64,000 bases of DNA, taken from assembly GCF_002531575.1 (NCBI RefSeq), contig NZ_NWTI01000031.1, forward strand, positions 1 through 64,000, read 5' to 3'. A program made the position numbers and the translations under genes. The first letter of the stretch is position 1; every line of letters begins with the position of its first letter. Positions 28,315-38,235 of the stretch are shown one piece after another. Below the pieces are notes generated by a model that did no database searches, was not told where the DNA came from, and saw only the letters and a list, made by a program, of their open reading frames with translations. This DNA is from Bradyrhizobium sp. Y36 (lineage in GTDB: Bacteria; Pseudomonadota; Alphaproteobacteria; Rhizobiales; Xanthobacteraceae).

Positions 28315-31300
28315 TGGCTCTCAATATCTCGGCTTGGTCGATCCGCAATCCGCTGCCGTCGGTCGTCTTCTCGATCATCCTCCTGGTTCTCGGCTGGGTC
28401 TCCTTCACCAAGCTCGCGGTGACGCGGCTGCCGTCGGCCGACATTCCCGTGATCTCGGTCGTGGTCTCGCAATTCGGTGCGGCGCCCGCCGAGCTCGAAT
28501 CGCAGGTCACCAAGACGGTCGAAGACGCGGTCTCCGGCGTCGAGGGCGTGCGGCACATCACCTCGCAGATCACCGACGGCGTGTCCGTGACCACGATCCA
28601 GTTCGCGCTGGAGACCAACACCGACCGCGCCCTCAACGACGTCAAGGACGCGGTGACGCGCGTGCGCTCCAACCTGCCGCAGAACGTCACCGAGCCGCTG
28701 ATCCAGCGCGTCGACGTGATCGGCCTGCCGATCGTCACCTATGCCGCGATCTCGCCCGGCAAGACGCCGGAGCAGCTCTCCTACTTCGTCGACGACGTGG
28801 TCAAGCGCGCCCTGCAAGGCGTCCGCGGCGTCGCCCAGGTCGAGCGCATCGGCGGTGTCGAGCGCGAGATCCTGGTCTCGCTCGATCCCGATCGCCTGCA
28901 GGCGATGGGCCTGACCGCCGTCAATGTCAGCCAGAGCCTGCGCGGCACCAACGTCGACGTCGCTGGCGGCCGCGCCGAGATCGGCAAGAACGACCAGGCG
29001 ATCCGCACGCTCGCCGGCGCCAAAACGCTGGGCGACCTCGCCGGCACCATGATCCCGCTGTTCGGCGGCGGTGAGGTCCGGCTCGACGATCTCGGCACCG
29101 TCACCGACACCATCGCCGACCGCCGCACCTTCGCCCGCTTCAATGGCGAGCCCATCGTCGCGCTCGGCATCAAGCGCTCCAAGGGCGCCAGCGACGTGAA
29201 GGTGGCCGAGGCCGTGCAGAAGCGGGTCGACGCGCTCAAGGCCGCCTACCCCGACGTCGACCTCAAGGTGATCGACACCTCGGTCGAATACACCAACGGC
29301 AATTACCACGCGGCGATCTCGACCCTGTTCGAAGGCGCCATCCTCGCCGTCGTCATCGTGCTCTTGTTCCTGCGAGACCTGCGCGCCACCATCATCGCCG
29401 CGATCTCGCTGCCGCTGTCGATCTTCCCGGCGTTCTGGGCGATGGACCTGCTCGGCTTCTCGCTGAACCTCGTCAGCTTCCTCGCGATCACGCTGTCGAC
29501 AGGCATCCTGGTCGACGACGCCATCGTCGAGATCGAGAACATCGTCCGGCACATGAACATGGGCAAATCGCCCTATCGTGCCGCGCTCGAGGCCGCCGAC
29601 GAGATCGGCCTGGCGGTGATCGCGATCTCGCTGACCATCATCGCGATCTTCGCTCCCGCGAGCTTCATGTCGGGCATCGCCGGACAGTTCTTCAAGCAGT
29701 TCGGCATCACCGTCTCGGTGCAGGTGTTCTTCTCGCTGCTCGCGGCGCGCTTCGTCACGCCGGTGCTGGCCGCCTACTTCCTCAAGCACGGCAATCACGA
29801 GGAGCCGCCGCCCGGGCGCATCTTGCGGTCCTATCACCGCATCGTGGCCTGGTCGGTGAGACATTATTTCATCACGGTGCTGATCGGCTTCGGCGTGTTC
29901 GCGGCCTCGATCTGGAGCATCACGCTGCTGCCGCAGGGCTTCCTGCCGGCGCAGGACAGCGCGCGTTCGCTGCTCGCCCTCGAGCTGCCGCCAGGCACCC
30001 AGCTCGCCTACACCGAAAAGGTCACCGAGGACATCGTCGCGCGCCTGCGCAAGCGGCCCGAGGTGAAGAGCATCTTCGTCGACGGCGGGCGCGTCCCGCC
30101 CGGCACCCAGGAAGTCCGGCGCGCCTCGCTGATCATCAATTACACGCCCAAGGATGCCCGCGACATCACCCAGCGCGAGCTCGAATTCTCGATCAGCCAG
30201 GAATTGGAGAACATCCCGGACATCCGCTTCTGGTTCCTCGACGAGAACGGCCTGCGCGCCATCTCGCTGGTCGTGACCGGCGTCGACGCCAACATCGTCA
30301 ACAATTTCGCGAGCGAGCTCGCGACGCAGATGAAGCGGATTCCGACCATCTCCAACGTGATCTCGGAAACCACGCTGGAACGGCCCGAGCTGCGCGTCGA
30401 ACCGCGCGCGGATCTCGCCGCACGGCTCGGCGTCTCGACCGAAAGCCTGTCGCAGACCATCCGCGTCGCCACCATCGGCGACGTCGGACCCGCGCTGGCC
30501 AAGTTCGACGTCGGCGACCGCCTGGTGCCGATCCGCGTCCAGCTCGAGGATGCCGCGCGCGGCAATCTGAAGACGCTGGAGCAGCTGCGCGTGCCGCTCG
30601 GCGAGCACGGCGAAAAGGGCGGCGTGCCGCTCTCGGTCATCGCCGACGTCAAGCTCGACCAGGGTCCGACCAGCATCAACCGCTATGACCGCGAGCGGCA
30701 GGCGACCGTCGCCGCCGACCTCGTCGGCTCCGCCGCGCTCGGCGACGCCACCAAGAAGATCTACGACCTGCCGGTGATGAAGAGCCGGCCGAAGGGCGTG
30801 AAGGTCTCGCCCTCCGGCGACGCCGAAAGCCTGAACGAGCTGTCCGACGGCTTCGCCACCGCGATCACCGCGGGCCTGATGATGGTCTACGCCGTGCTGG
30901 TGCTGCTGTTCGGCACCTTCCTGCAGCCGATCACCATCCTGTTCTCGCTGCCGCTCTCGATCGGCGGCGCCATCGCGGCCCTACTCCTCACCGGCAAGCA
31001 GCTCACCACGCCGGTGTGGATCGGCATTCTGATGCTGATGGGCATCGTCACCAAGAACGCGATCATGCTGGTGGAGTTCGCCATCGAAGCCATTCACGCC
31101 GGCAAGCCGCGCGACGAGGCGATGATCGACGCCGGCATGAAGCGCGCCCGCCCGATCGTGATGACCACGATCGCGATGGCCGCCGGCATGATGCCGAGCG
31201 CGCTCGCGGTCGGCGCCGGCGGCGAGTTCCGCTCGCCGATGGCCCTCGCCGTGATCGGCGGCCTGATCTTCTCGACCATCCTGTCGCTGGTGTTCGTGCC

Positions 31301-31463
31301 CGCGATGTTCATGGTGATGGACGATCTCGGCGCCCTGATCTGGCGCTTCGCCAAGCGGCTGATCGTCCACAGCGAGGATGCCGAGACGGCCGGGCATCAC
31401 GGCGCGGCCCCGGCAGAAGCAGGGCCGGCACCGAAGAACATCGTGCACCCCGCGGCGGAGTAG
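28314..31463 (+). CDS. RND-family efflux pump, inner-membrane permease
   Basis: A 1049-residue proton-driven exporter of the AcrB/HAE1 class with twelve membrane helices in two repeats and two large periplasmic loops. The proton-relay residues are present: Asp-Asp in TM4 (STGILVDDAIVEIENIV) and Lys in TM10 (GIVTKNAIMLVEFA). Length is typical. Coupled to the adaptor by a one-base overlap. No outer-membrane channel gene follows, so it must use a TolC-type protein encoded elsewhere. Substrate cannot be inferred. It converges on the Crp-like regulator, with 188 bp between the stops. Confidence 0.96.
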   Translation: MALNISAWSIRNPLPSVVFSIILLVLGWVSFTKLAVTRLPSADIPVISVVVSQFGAAPAELESQVTKTVEDAVSGVEGVRHITSQITDGVSVTTIQFALETNTDRALNDVKDAVTRVRSNLPQNVTEPLIQRVDVIGLPIVTYAAISPGKTPEQLSYFVDDVVKRALQGVRGVAQVERIGGVEREILVSLDPDRLQAMGLTAVNVSQSLRGTNVDVAGGRAEIGKNDQAIRTLAGAKTLGDLAGTMIPLFGGGEVRLDDLGTVTDTIADRRTFARFNGEPIVALGIKRSKGASDVKVAEAVQKRVDALKAAYPDVDLKVIDTSVEYTNGNYHAAISTLFEGAILAVVIVLLFLRDLRATIIAAISLPLSIFPAFWAMDLLGFSLNLVSFLAITLSTGILVDDAIVEIENIVRHMNMGKSPYRAALEAADEIGLAVIAISLTIIAIFAPASFMSGIAGQFFKQFGITVSVQVFFSLLAARFVTPVLAAYFLKHGNHEEPPPGRILRSYHRIVAWSVRHYFITVLIGFGVFAASIWSITLLPQGFLPAQDSARSLLALELPPGTQLAYTEKVTEDIVARLRKRPEVKSIFVDGGRVPPGTQEVRRASLIINYTPKDARDITQRELEFSISQELENIPDIRFWFLDENGLRAISLVVTGVDANIVNNFASELATQMKRIPTISNVISETTLERPELRVEPRADLAARLGVSTESLSQTIRVATIGDVGPALAKFDVGDRLVPIRVQLEDAARGNLKTLEQLRVPLGEHGEKGGVPLSVIADVKLDQGPTSINRYDRERQATVAADLVGSAALGDATKKIYDLPVMKSRPKGVKVSPSGDAESLNELSDGFATAITAGLMMVYAVLVLLFGTFLQPITILFSLPLSIGGAIAALLLTGKQLTTPVWIGILMLMGIVTKNAIMLVEFAIEAIHAGKPRDEAMIDAGMKRARPIVMTTIAMAAGMMPSALAVGAGGEFRSPMALAVIGGLIFSTILSLVFVPAMFMVMDDLGALIWRFAKRLIVHSEDAETAGHHGAAPAEAGPAPKNIVHPAAE

Positions 31464-31651
31464 CCGCGATGTCGGAAGCGCGGGACGTGACTGCGCGAGG
31501 CTGACGTCGCGGAAAACGTTCTTCGCTGCGAAATGTTCAAGCGGACAGGGCAAGCCGGACCGCTGGAGGCCGTCAAAGCGTGGACCTCCAGTCGGGGCTC
31601 TTCTGACGAGCTACCAGGCCCCGACGCGATCGATGTACGGAGCTGGCGACT

Positions 31652-32326
31652 TCACTCGTTCCGCGCGATCGCCGTCAGCTTGGTCATGTTCCTGAGCAGG
31701 ATACGGCCGCGCTGCAGATCGAGGATCGCTTCCTTGCGCCAGGCCTGGAGCTGACGGTTGACGCTCTCGCGGGCGGCGCCGACGAAGACACCGAGCTGTT
31801 CCTGCGAGATGTGCACCTCGGAGCCGAAATCGGCGGCGAGCGCGCACAGCCGCCGCGCCAGCCGCACCGGCAGCGGCTGCAGCATGGATTCTTCCATGCG
31901 CTCGCTCTGCCAGCGGATGCGCTGGCAGAGCAGTGCGATGATCTTGATCGCGACCTTCGGCTCGCGTTCGAGGAAGCTGAGGAAATCCTCGCGCCGCAGC
32001 ACGAACAATTCGCTGGCCTCGCCCGCGGTCGCATCCGCCGTGCGATTCTGGCCGTCCAGCACCGCGACTTCGCCGAACAGGTCACCCGGTCCCATGAAGT
32101 TCAGGGTCAGCCGGCTGCCGTCGGAGGCGCCGGTCTCGATGCGGACCTGGCCGCGACGCACCCCGAACAGCGCGTCGCCGGGATCGCCCTTCTGGAACAG
32201 CACCTCGCCATTCCCCAGATGCTGGGTGTGGCAGAGATTGGACAGCCGCTGGAGCTCGTCCGTCCCGAGATCCGCGAACATTGCGTTCATCTTCAGAATG
32301 ACCGCAAATTCGGCCTGCTTGCTCAT
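31652..32326 (-). CDS. Crp/Fnr-family regulator, Crp-type recognition helix
   Basis: A 224-residue regulator: cyclic-nucleotide-binding fold (about 10-130, with GDLFGEVAVLDGQNRTADATA as the phosphate-binding cassette) and a C-terminal HTH. The recognition helix RESVNR (Arg186, Glu187, Arg191) has the R-E-x-x-x-R spacing of E. coli Crp RETVGR, so it should prefer TGTGA half-sites. No N-terminal Cys cluster, so it is not an Fnr. ATG 32326 (MSKQAEFAVILK) follows AAGGA. A near-perfect Crp site lies 92-107 bp upstream, suggesting autoregulation. Confidence 0.93.
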   Translation of the reverse strand: MSKQAEFAVILKMNAMFADLGTDELQRLSNLCHTQHLGNGEVLFQKGDPGDALFGVRRGQVRIETGASDGSRLTLNFMGPGDLFGEVAVLDGQNRTADATAGEASELFVLRREDFLSFLEREPKVAIKIIALLCQRIRWQSERMEESMLQPLPVRLARRLCALAADFGSEVHISQEQLGVFVGAARESVNRQLQAWRKEAILDLQRGRILLRNMTKLTAIARNE

Positions 32327-32417
32327 TTCAATGTCCTTGTGAACGTCCTGGTCAGTCTTGTTGGGAAATCGCTTGAAACCATCGCCGTCAGGATCGCGTA
32401 AAACCGCGCCGGGGAAG

Positions 32418-32433
32418 TGTGTCATAAGTCACA
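32418..32433. promoter_or_regulatory. Near-consensus Crp site upstream of the Crp-like gene
   Basis: TGTGTCATAAGTCACA matches TGTGA-N6-TCACA at nine of ten positions. It is about 100 bp upstream of the regulator start. One-mismatch sites are expected once or twice per 64 kb by chance, so position carries the argument. Confidence 0.45.
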
Positions 32434-32573
32434 TAACTTTGCAGCACCCCCTGACTATTTTTACACGCTTGGAGCCACTTCCCGTCCGGGGATAAACTCA
32501 GGGCGTGAAGGATGGTGCGTAGGACGGCATTCTGCGGGATTCGACGCCGATTGTCCGTCGTTGGAAAGTCGAC

Positions 32574-34640
32574 ATGAGAGCTCTGAAATTCGCCGGCGCG
32601 GCTTTGGCCGTTGTCATCATCTTGATCGCAGTCGTTCTGGTGGTCGGGATCCCATCGGGCTTCCTGAGCTCGACGATCGCCTCGCGCGTCGAGAGTGCGA
32701 CCGGCTATCGCCTGGCGATCGACGGCACCACCAAGATCAGCCTGTGGCCGACACTCAATGTCACCCTCAACGATCTCACGCTGTCCGACCCGAAGGACCG
32801 CAGCGGCATCACGCGGCTGACGGTCGACAGCGTGCAGGCCGACATGTCGCTGTCCAGCGTGTGGTCGGGCCGCCCGAAGATCACCGAGCTCGTCGTCACC
32901 CATCCCGTGCTCTACCAGCCGCTGCTGCGTGAACGCCTGCCGAATGCGGGAGGCTCGTCGAAGCCGCCGATCGCGCTCGATGTCGACGGCGCCTCGGTCG
33001 ATCGCGTCAGGATCACCGACGGCGAAGTCGCGTTCTCGCGCCTGCGCGACCGTGTCGAAGGCCGCATCAGCGCCATCAACGCCGACGCGGTCGTTGGCCC
33101 CGACCGCAAGGTCAATCTCACCGGCACCGCGCGCATCGGCGACCACCCGACCAAGTTCGACATCAAGGCGACCACGCCGGCGCCGCCGGCCGACCGGCCG
33201 ACGATCCCGGTGGATTTCGCCATCGACATGCCCGACGTGCTGAAGTCCCAGCTCACCGGTCATGCCGAGATGCGGATGAACGGCGACATCGTCATGATCA
33301 ACGGTGTCAACGGCCGGCTCGGCGACGGCAGCTTCAACGGCTGGGCTTCGGTCGACATCGCCAGCAAGCCGCTGGTCAAGCTCGACCTCGACTTCCAGCG
33401 GCTGACGATTCCGCTGGCGAAAACGCCGGAGGGCGCGGCCGGGCAACCCTGGAGCAATGCGCCGATCGACGTGTCCGGGCTCAATTACGTCGATGCGCAG
33501 GTGAGAATCTCCGCGAACGAGGCCGTGATCGGCGACGCCCGCATCGCGCCGCTGGCGCTCGATGCCAAGCTCGCCGGCGGCGTGTTGAAGGCCGGCACGG
33601 CCAATCTCGGCGCCTATGGCGGCCAGGTCTCGGGGGAAGTGATCCTGGACGCGACCACGGGCGCGCCGAGCTTTGCCATGCACTCCGACCTCGTCGGCGT
33701 GCGCGCACTGCCGCTGCTGCAGGGCCTCGCCGAATTCGACCGCATCGACGGCAAGCTGCAGGCCAAGCTCGCTCTGCGCAGCGCCGGCACCAGCCAGCGC
33801 GCGCTGATGGCGAACATGCAAGGCACCGCCTTCGTCAATTTCCAGGACGGTGCCATCCGCGGCATCAATGTCGCGCAGATGATCCGCTCGCTGACGACCG
33901 GCACGCTGTCCGGCTGGCAGGACAACCAGAGCCCCAGCCAGGAGCAGAGCACCGACCTGTCGCAGCTCTCGGCCTCGTTCCGTATCGACAAGGGCCAGGC
34001 TGTGACGACCGATCTCAATCTGATCGGACCGCTGGTGCGCGTTACCGGCGCCGGCACCATCGCGCTCGACACCAAGATGATGGGTTTTCGCGTCGAACCG
34101 AAGCTCGTGATGACGACCGAAGGCCAGGGCCGCAGCAATGAGCCGGTCGGCTTCGGCATCCCCGTGATGATCCAGGGCTCCTGGTCGCAGCCGAAGATCT
34201 ACCCCGATATGGCCGGCATGCTGGACAATCCGGATGCCGCCTATGCCAAGCTGCGCGAGATGGGCAAGGGCCTGTTCGGCCCTGATGGCGCCGGGCTCGG
34301 CAACATTCTGGGAAGCCTTGGTCTGGGCGGAGCCGCTGCACCCGGCGGCAATGCGGCCGGCAACGCCACTCCGCAGGCCCAGCAGCCGGGGCAGAACAAT
34401 CTGCTCGGTGGTCCGCTGGGCCAGGCAATCGGCAATTTGATTCAGCAGGGACTGTCCAATGGCGCGGGAAGCAGCACCGGCGCCGCGCCGGGCAGTGGCC
34501 GCAGCCGCAGCCTGCCGGCAACGTCCTCCACACCGGCGCCGCAGGCCTCGCCCGCGGCCCCGACCCTGGACGACCCGCCGGTCGCGCAGCAGGACAGTCA
34601 GCCAATGAACGACGTGCTGCGGCAACTCTTCAACCGGTAA
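32574..34640 (+). CDS. AsmA-family envelope protein
   Basis: A 688-residue inner-membrane-anchored protein of the AsmA group, whose large members bridge the envelope and move phospholipids. An N-terminal membrane helix (about 5-30) precedes the AsmA N-terminal region (SGFLSSTIASRVESATGYRL, then the repeated beta-groove pattern). The AsmA-like C-terminal domain is around 350-520 (VGVRALPLLQGLAEFDRIDGKL, FRIDKGQAVTTDLNLIGPLV). The last 130 residues are Gly/Ala/Pro/Gln-rich and probably disordered. ATG 32574 is 247 bp from the divergent Crp-like start. It stands alone as a transcription unit. Confidence 0.92.
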   Translation: MRALKFAGAALAVVIILIAVVLVVGIPSGFLSSTIASRVESATGYRLAIDGTTKISLWPTLNVTLNDLTLSDPKDRSGITRLTVDSVQADMSLSSVWSGRPKITELVVTHPVLYQPLLRERLPNAGGSSKPPIALDVDGASVDRVRITDGEVAFSRLRDRVEGRISAINADAVVGPDRKVNLTGTARIGDHPTKFDIKATTPAPPADRPTIPVDFAIDMPDVLKSQLTGHAEMRMNGDIVMINGVNGRLGDGSFNGWASVDIASKPLVKLDLDFQRLTIPLAKTPEGAAGQPWSNAPIDVSGLNYVDAQVRISANEAVIGDARIAPLALDAKLAGGVLKAGTANLGAYGGQVSGEVILDATTGAPSFAMHSDLVGVRALPLLQGLAEFDRIDGKLQAKLALRSAGTSQRALMANMQGTAFVNFQDGAIRGINVAQMIRSLTTGTLSGWQDNQSPSQEQSTDLSQLSASFRIDKGQAVTTDLNLIGPLVRVTGAGTIALDTKMMGFRVEPKLVMTTEGQGRSNEPVGFGIPVMIQGSWSQPKIYPDMAGMLDNPDAAYAKLREMGKGLFGPDGAGLGNILGSLGLGGAAAPGGNAAGNATPQAQQPGQNNLLGGPLGQAIGNLIQQGLSNGAGSSTGAAPGSGRSRSLPATSSTPAPQASPAAPTLDDPPVAQQDSQPMNDVLRQLFNR

Positions 34641-34886
34641 TGGGCGGACGGGCGGGCTGAACTGCACGGCAATCCCCTTAACCCAACCTCCCCGCCCCCG
34701 GCTTCCTCCGAACGGATGAGGCGGCGGCAATTCGCGCGCCGTCCACCCGCGTCCACAGGGGGTAAACCAAGCCGGGCGGTCCTTAGGCCCGTGCGGCGGT
34801 CCTCTGGCCCAAATTGTGATAGAACGGCCCCGCGAGGGCTTGACGGCCCGTAGCGTCGGCGTCGATGGCGGCGCGAGAGGATCGGG

Positions 34887-37334
34887 ATGGCAGGAGCGAA
34901 CGACAAGACACGGTTTCTGCGCGAGGGCCTGTTCGCCAAATACGTCGTCTCCCTCGTCGGCCTCGTCGTGTTCGTCCTCGCCGTCAACGGCGCGATGGAG
35001 ACCTGGATCTCCTACCGCGCCACGAGGACCCAGCTGACCGACGGCCTCGAGGACAAGGCGCAAGGAACGGCCCGAAGAATCGAACAGTCGATCTCCGAGC
35101 TCGACCGCCAGATCAGCTGGGTGACGCGGGCGAGCCAGGATACGCTCGAAAAGCGCCGCGCCGACTACGCCTCGCTGCTGCACCAGGTCGCGGTCGTCAA
35201 CCAGCTGTTCCAGCTCAACGGCGAGGGCCGCGAGGTGCTGCGCGTCTCGCGCCAGTCGACCACGACCGGCAGCAATGCCGACCTCTCCCGCGACGCACGT
35301 TTCACCGAGACCGTCGCCCGCGGCGTGAGCTATGCGCCGGCCTGGTTCGCCGACCGGACGCCGTTGATGTCGATCTCGGTGGCGCATTCCGGCTTCAATG
35401 CCGGCGTCACCGTCGCCGAGATCGACCTCAGCTTCCTCTCCGACTTCCTGTCCGATGCCCAGGTCGGCAAGGCCGCCTTCGCCTATGTGGTCGACCCGCG
35501 CGGCCGCGTGCTGGCGACGTCGTCGAAGGGACCCGATGTCGGCAAGGATCTGTCGAAGCTGCCGCAGGTCGCGGCCGCGATCGCGCCCGGCCGGGAGCCC
35601 GACACATCGGGCACCGACTTCAACGGCCAATCGGTGATGAGCGCCGCGAGCACCGTGCCGAAGCTCGGCTGGAGCGTGCTGTTCGAGCAGCCGACCACGC
35701 AGGCCCTGATGCCGATCCGCGACCAGCTGGTGCGCATCGCGCTGCTGATCGGCATGGGCCTCTTGGTCGCGATCCTCGCCGGCACGCTGCTCGCGCGCCG
35801 CATGATCATCCCGATCACGGCGCTGCGCGACGGCGCGCAGCTGCTCGGCGAGGGCGATTTCAGCCATCGCATCGACGTCCACACGTCGGACGAGCTGGAA
35901 GACCTCGCCGGCCAGTTCAACCGCATGGCCGGCCAGATCCAGGAGACCTATTCGAACCTGGAGACCAAGGTCGAGGAGCGCACGCGCGACCTCGCGCAGT
36001 CGATCAACGAATTGAAGGTGCTGGAAGAGGTCGGCCGCGCGCTCGCGTCCTCGCTCGATCTCAATGCCGTGCTGCCGACGATCGCCGCGCGCGCGATCGA
36101 GATCACCCATGCCGATGCCGTGCTGATCTACGGCTTCGACGCCGAGCGGCGCCGCTTCAACCTGGTCGAGGCCGGCGGCATCGACCGATCCGCCGACGGC
36201 GCCCATGTCACCATCGCGGAAGGCGACAACATCCTGAGCGATGCCGCCCGCAGCGGCGAGCCGATCGCACTTGCCGATCTCGACCAGGCCGCCGAGCAGC
36301 CGCTGCGCGAGGCCGCGCTCGCGGCCGGCTTCCATTCGGTGCTGGTGGTGCCGCTGATCGACCAGCAGGGCACGCTCGGCGCGCTGGTGGTGCTGCGCCG
36401 CGCCGATGGCGAGTTCGCACCCGGCATCATCGGCCTGATGCGCACCTTCGCCAACCAGGCCGTGCTGGCGATGCGCAATGCGCGCCTGTTCACCGAGGTC
36501 GACGCCAAGGGCCGCGAGCTGGAGGCGGCGAACGAGACCGTGCGCGCCCAGGCCGACAAGCTGCGGATGCAGACCGAGCAGCTCAAGGACTGGAACAAGT
36601 CGCTGGAGGAGCGCGTCAAGACCCAGCTCGGCGAGATCGAGCGCATCCGCAAGCTCGAACGTTTCCTGGCGCCGCAGGTGGCGCAGCTGATCGCCTCGTC
36701 CGACAGCCCGGAAGGGCTGCTCACCAGCCAGCGCCGCGAGGTCACCGTGGTGTTCTGCGACCTGCGCGGCTTCACCGCGTTCACGGAAGCGACCGAGCCG
36801 GAAGAGGCGATGAACGTGCTGCGCGAATATCACGCCGCGCTCGGCGAGCTGATCTTCAAATACGAGGGCACGCTCGACAAATATGCCGGCGACGGCGTGA
36901 TGATCCTGTTCAACGCGCCGATCCAGTTCGAGGACCACACCCGCCGCGCCGTGAAGATGGCGGTGGAGATGCGCGAGACCATCGGCCCGCTGACCGAGCG
37001 CTGGCGCAACCGCGGCCACAGCCTGGGATTCGGCATCGGCATTGCGCTCGGCTATGCCACGCTCGGCCAGGTCGGCTTCGAGCAGCGGCTGGAATATGCC
37101 GCGATCGGCAGCGTCACCAACCTCGCCTCGCGCCTGTGCGGCGAGGCCAAGCCCAACCAGATCGTGGTGAGCCGCCGCGTCTACGGCATGGTCGAGCCCT
37201 GGGTCGAGGCCCGCGCCCTCGACGATCTCCAGCTCAAGGGTTTTAACCACCCCGTGCTGGCGATGGAGATCCTGAGCTGGCGCGAGGAGGTCGAGAACGT
37301 GGTGGACGCCTCCGCCGTGCGGCGGCGGGGATGA
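34887..37334 (+). CDS. Receptor-type class III nucleotide cyclase (sensor-HAMP-GAF-cyclase)
   Basis: An 815-residue membrane protein making a cyclic nucleotide, most likely cAMP. Order: TM1 (about 18-40), periplasmic Cache-like sensor (41-280), TM2 (about 287-310), HAMP (311-362), GAF (about 385-530), coiled coil (540-610), class III catalytic domain (about 615-790). Metal-binding Asp residues are in VVFCDLRGFTAF and DKYAGDGVMILF, with a substrate Lys in EGTLDKY and the Asn/Arg pair in SVTNLASRL. The usual Asp of IGDxVN is replaced (AIGSVTN), so base specificity is not certain. A cAMP product would suit the Crp-like regulator 2.5 kb away. Confidence 0.92.
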   Translation: MAGANDKTRFLREGLFAKYVVSLVGLVVFVLAVNGAMETWISYRATRTQLTDGLEDKAQGTARRIEQSISELDRQISWVTRASQDTLEKRRADYASLLHQVAVVNQLFQLNGEGREVLRVSRQSTTTGSNADLSRDARFTETVARGVSYAPAWFADRTPLMSISVAHSGFNAGVTVAEIDLSFLSDFLSDAQVGKAAFAYVVDPRGRVLATSSKGPDVGKDLSKLPQVAAAIAPGREPDTSGTDFNGQSVMSAASTVPKLGWSVLFEQPTTQALMPIRDQLVRIALLIGMGLLVAILAGTLLARRMIIPITALRDGAQLLGEGDFSHRIDVHTSDELEDLAGQFNRMAGQIQETYSNLETKVEERTRDLAQSINELKVLEEVGRALASSLDLNAVLPTIAARAIEITHADAVLIYGFDAERRRFNLVEAGGIDRSADGAHVTIAEGDNILSDAARSGEPIALADLDQAAEQPLREAALAAGFHSVLVVPLIDQQGTLGALVVLRRADGEFAPGIIGLMRTFANQAVLAMRNARLFTEVDAKGRELEAANETVRAQADKLRMQTEQLKDWNKSLEERVKTQLGEIERIRKLERFLAPQVAQLIASSDSPEGLLTSQRREVTVVFCDLRGFTAFTEATEPEEAMNVLREYHAALGELIFKYEGTLDKYAGDGVMILFNAPIQFEDHTRRAVKMAVEMRETIGPLTERWRNRGHSLGFGIGIALGYATLGQVGFEQRLEYAAIGSVTNLASRLCGEAKPNQIVVSRRVYGMVEPWVEARALDDLQLKGFNHPVLAMEILSWREEVENVVDASAVRRRG

Positions 37335-37356
37335 TGTCCTCGCCTGCGTGCGCGCC

Positions 37357-37441
37357 GTAGCCCGGATGGAGCGGAGCGAAATCCAGGGGCGTGCCACAAG
37401 CGAAGGCGGTCCCGGATTGCGCTCCGCTCCATCCGGGCTAC
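37357..37441. repeat. Palindromic repeat, family E
   Basis: 85-bp inverted element: GTAGCCCGGATGGAGCG at one end and CGCTCCATCCGGGCTAC at the other, with CGGAGCGAAATCC near the first arm. It begins 23 bp after the cyclase stop and may end its transcript. Confidence 0.85.
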
Positions 37442-37493
37442 CGGCCCTTGTATCCCTCACAAGCAGCCTGTCGCGATCCCGCGGCATCTTCCG

Positions 37494-37990
37494 CCCGGGT
37501 TTTGCTTTGGGTCACGGCACCCTTCGAAGTGGAAGGGCGCAGGGAAGACCGGGCACCGGATGGCACCCGCAAGACCCCTGTGCATGAGTGCGTGATAGTC
37601 GCTCACAGGGGAGAAACAGGTGCAGCCGAATGCCCGGCCTTCCCTGCGCAGTGGTTGAAACGGCTTATGTCGCGCTCTCGCCGGTGAGTCGATTCTCTGT
37701 TGCCACCGTCGCCTTGCGGCTTTCATTGGATGCGATGTCCGGTCGGACACGCGCACCGCCGCAAGACTTGACGCCAGAAGTTCGGGCGTCACGACCACAC
37801 GATTTTGCCGTACGCAAGCCAGCGCCGTCGTACACGCGCCCGCCGATCGCTCACGGGGGACTACCCCGCCCTGCGACCGCATCTGGCACCAACGCCGCCC
37901 GCGTCCACCGCCCCTCACCCCACGAACCCTGACGATCGCGATCCGTCCCTTACCATGGGATGAGTTGGGAGAGAGCATAGGGTGTGTCGC
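37494..37990. repeat. Folded intergenic element (nested stems), possibly a long dispersed repeat or ncRNA
   Basis: Part of a 0.9-kb stretch (37335-38235) without a gene. Two 19-nt arms at 37537-37555 and 37631-37649 pair at 18 positions; the one mismatch is A-C if the plus strand is transcribed but G-U if the minus strand is. Inside them CCCCTGTG (37575-37582) pairs with CACAGGGG (37604-37611). A further stem, GACGCC/GGCGTC, is at 37770-37790. I recall similar long stretches being repeated in Bradyrhizobium genomes, but that is memory, not a search. From 37990 to 38220 I see nothing. Confidence 0.6.
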
Positions 37991-38235
37991 GGTTCGGGTA
38001 AAGAGAAATTTTGATTATTCGAAGACGAAGCCGAGAGTCCCAAACGTCGAAACACCCCATGCACCGTAGACAGACCAGCCGGTCGATGGGTTACGAGAGG
38101 TCTAAGCAGAGGCGACCGGGTTCCTTTGACTCGCCATGGATGATCTCGCTGTGTCCATTTGCCCCGAACCACATCTCTCCTCCCCGCGACTAACCCTCGC
38201 CTCAACGGCGAGGCAATTTCTATGGGAGACGGCCC

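Noticed and set aside
28122..30608. An 828-codon minus-strand frame opposite the RND pump
   Set aside because: Shadow of the pump gene, acidic/basic low-complexity product without family features.
32388..37487. A 1699-codon minus-strand open frame opposite the AsmA and cyclase genes
   Set aside because: Its product is Arg/Asp/His/Ala/Gly/Val-rich without any domain, and it runs across two well supported plus-strand genes and their gap. This is the usual antisense frame of high-GC coding DNA.
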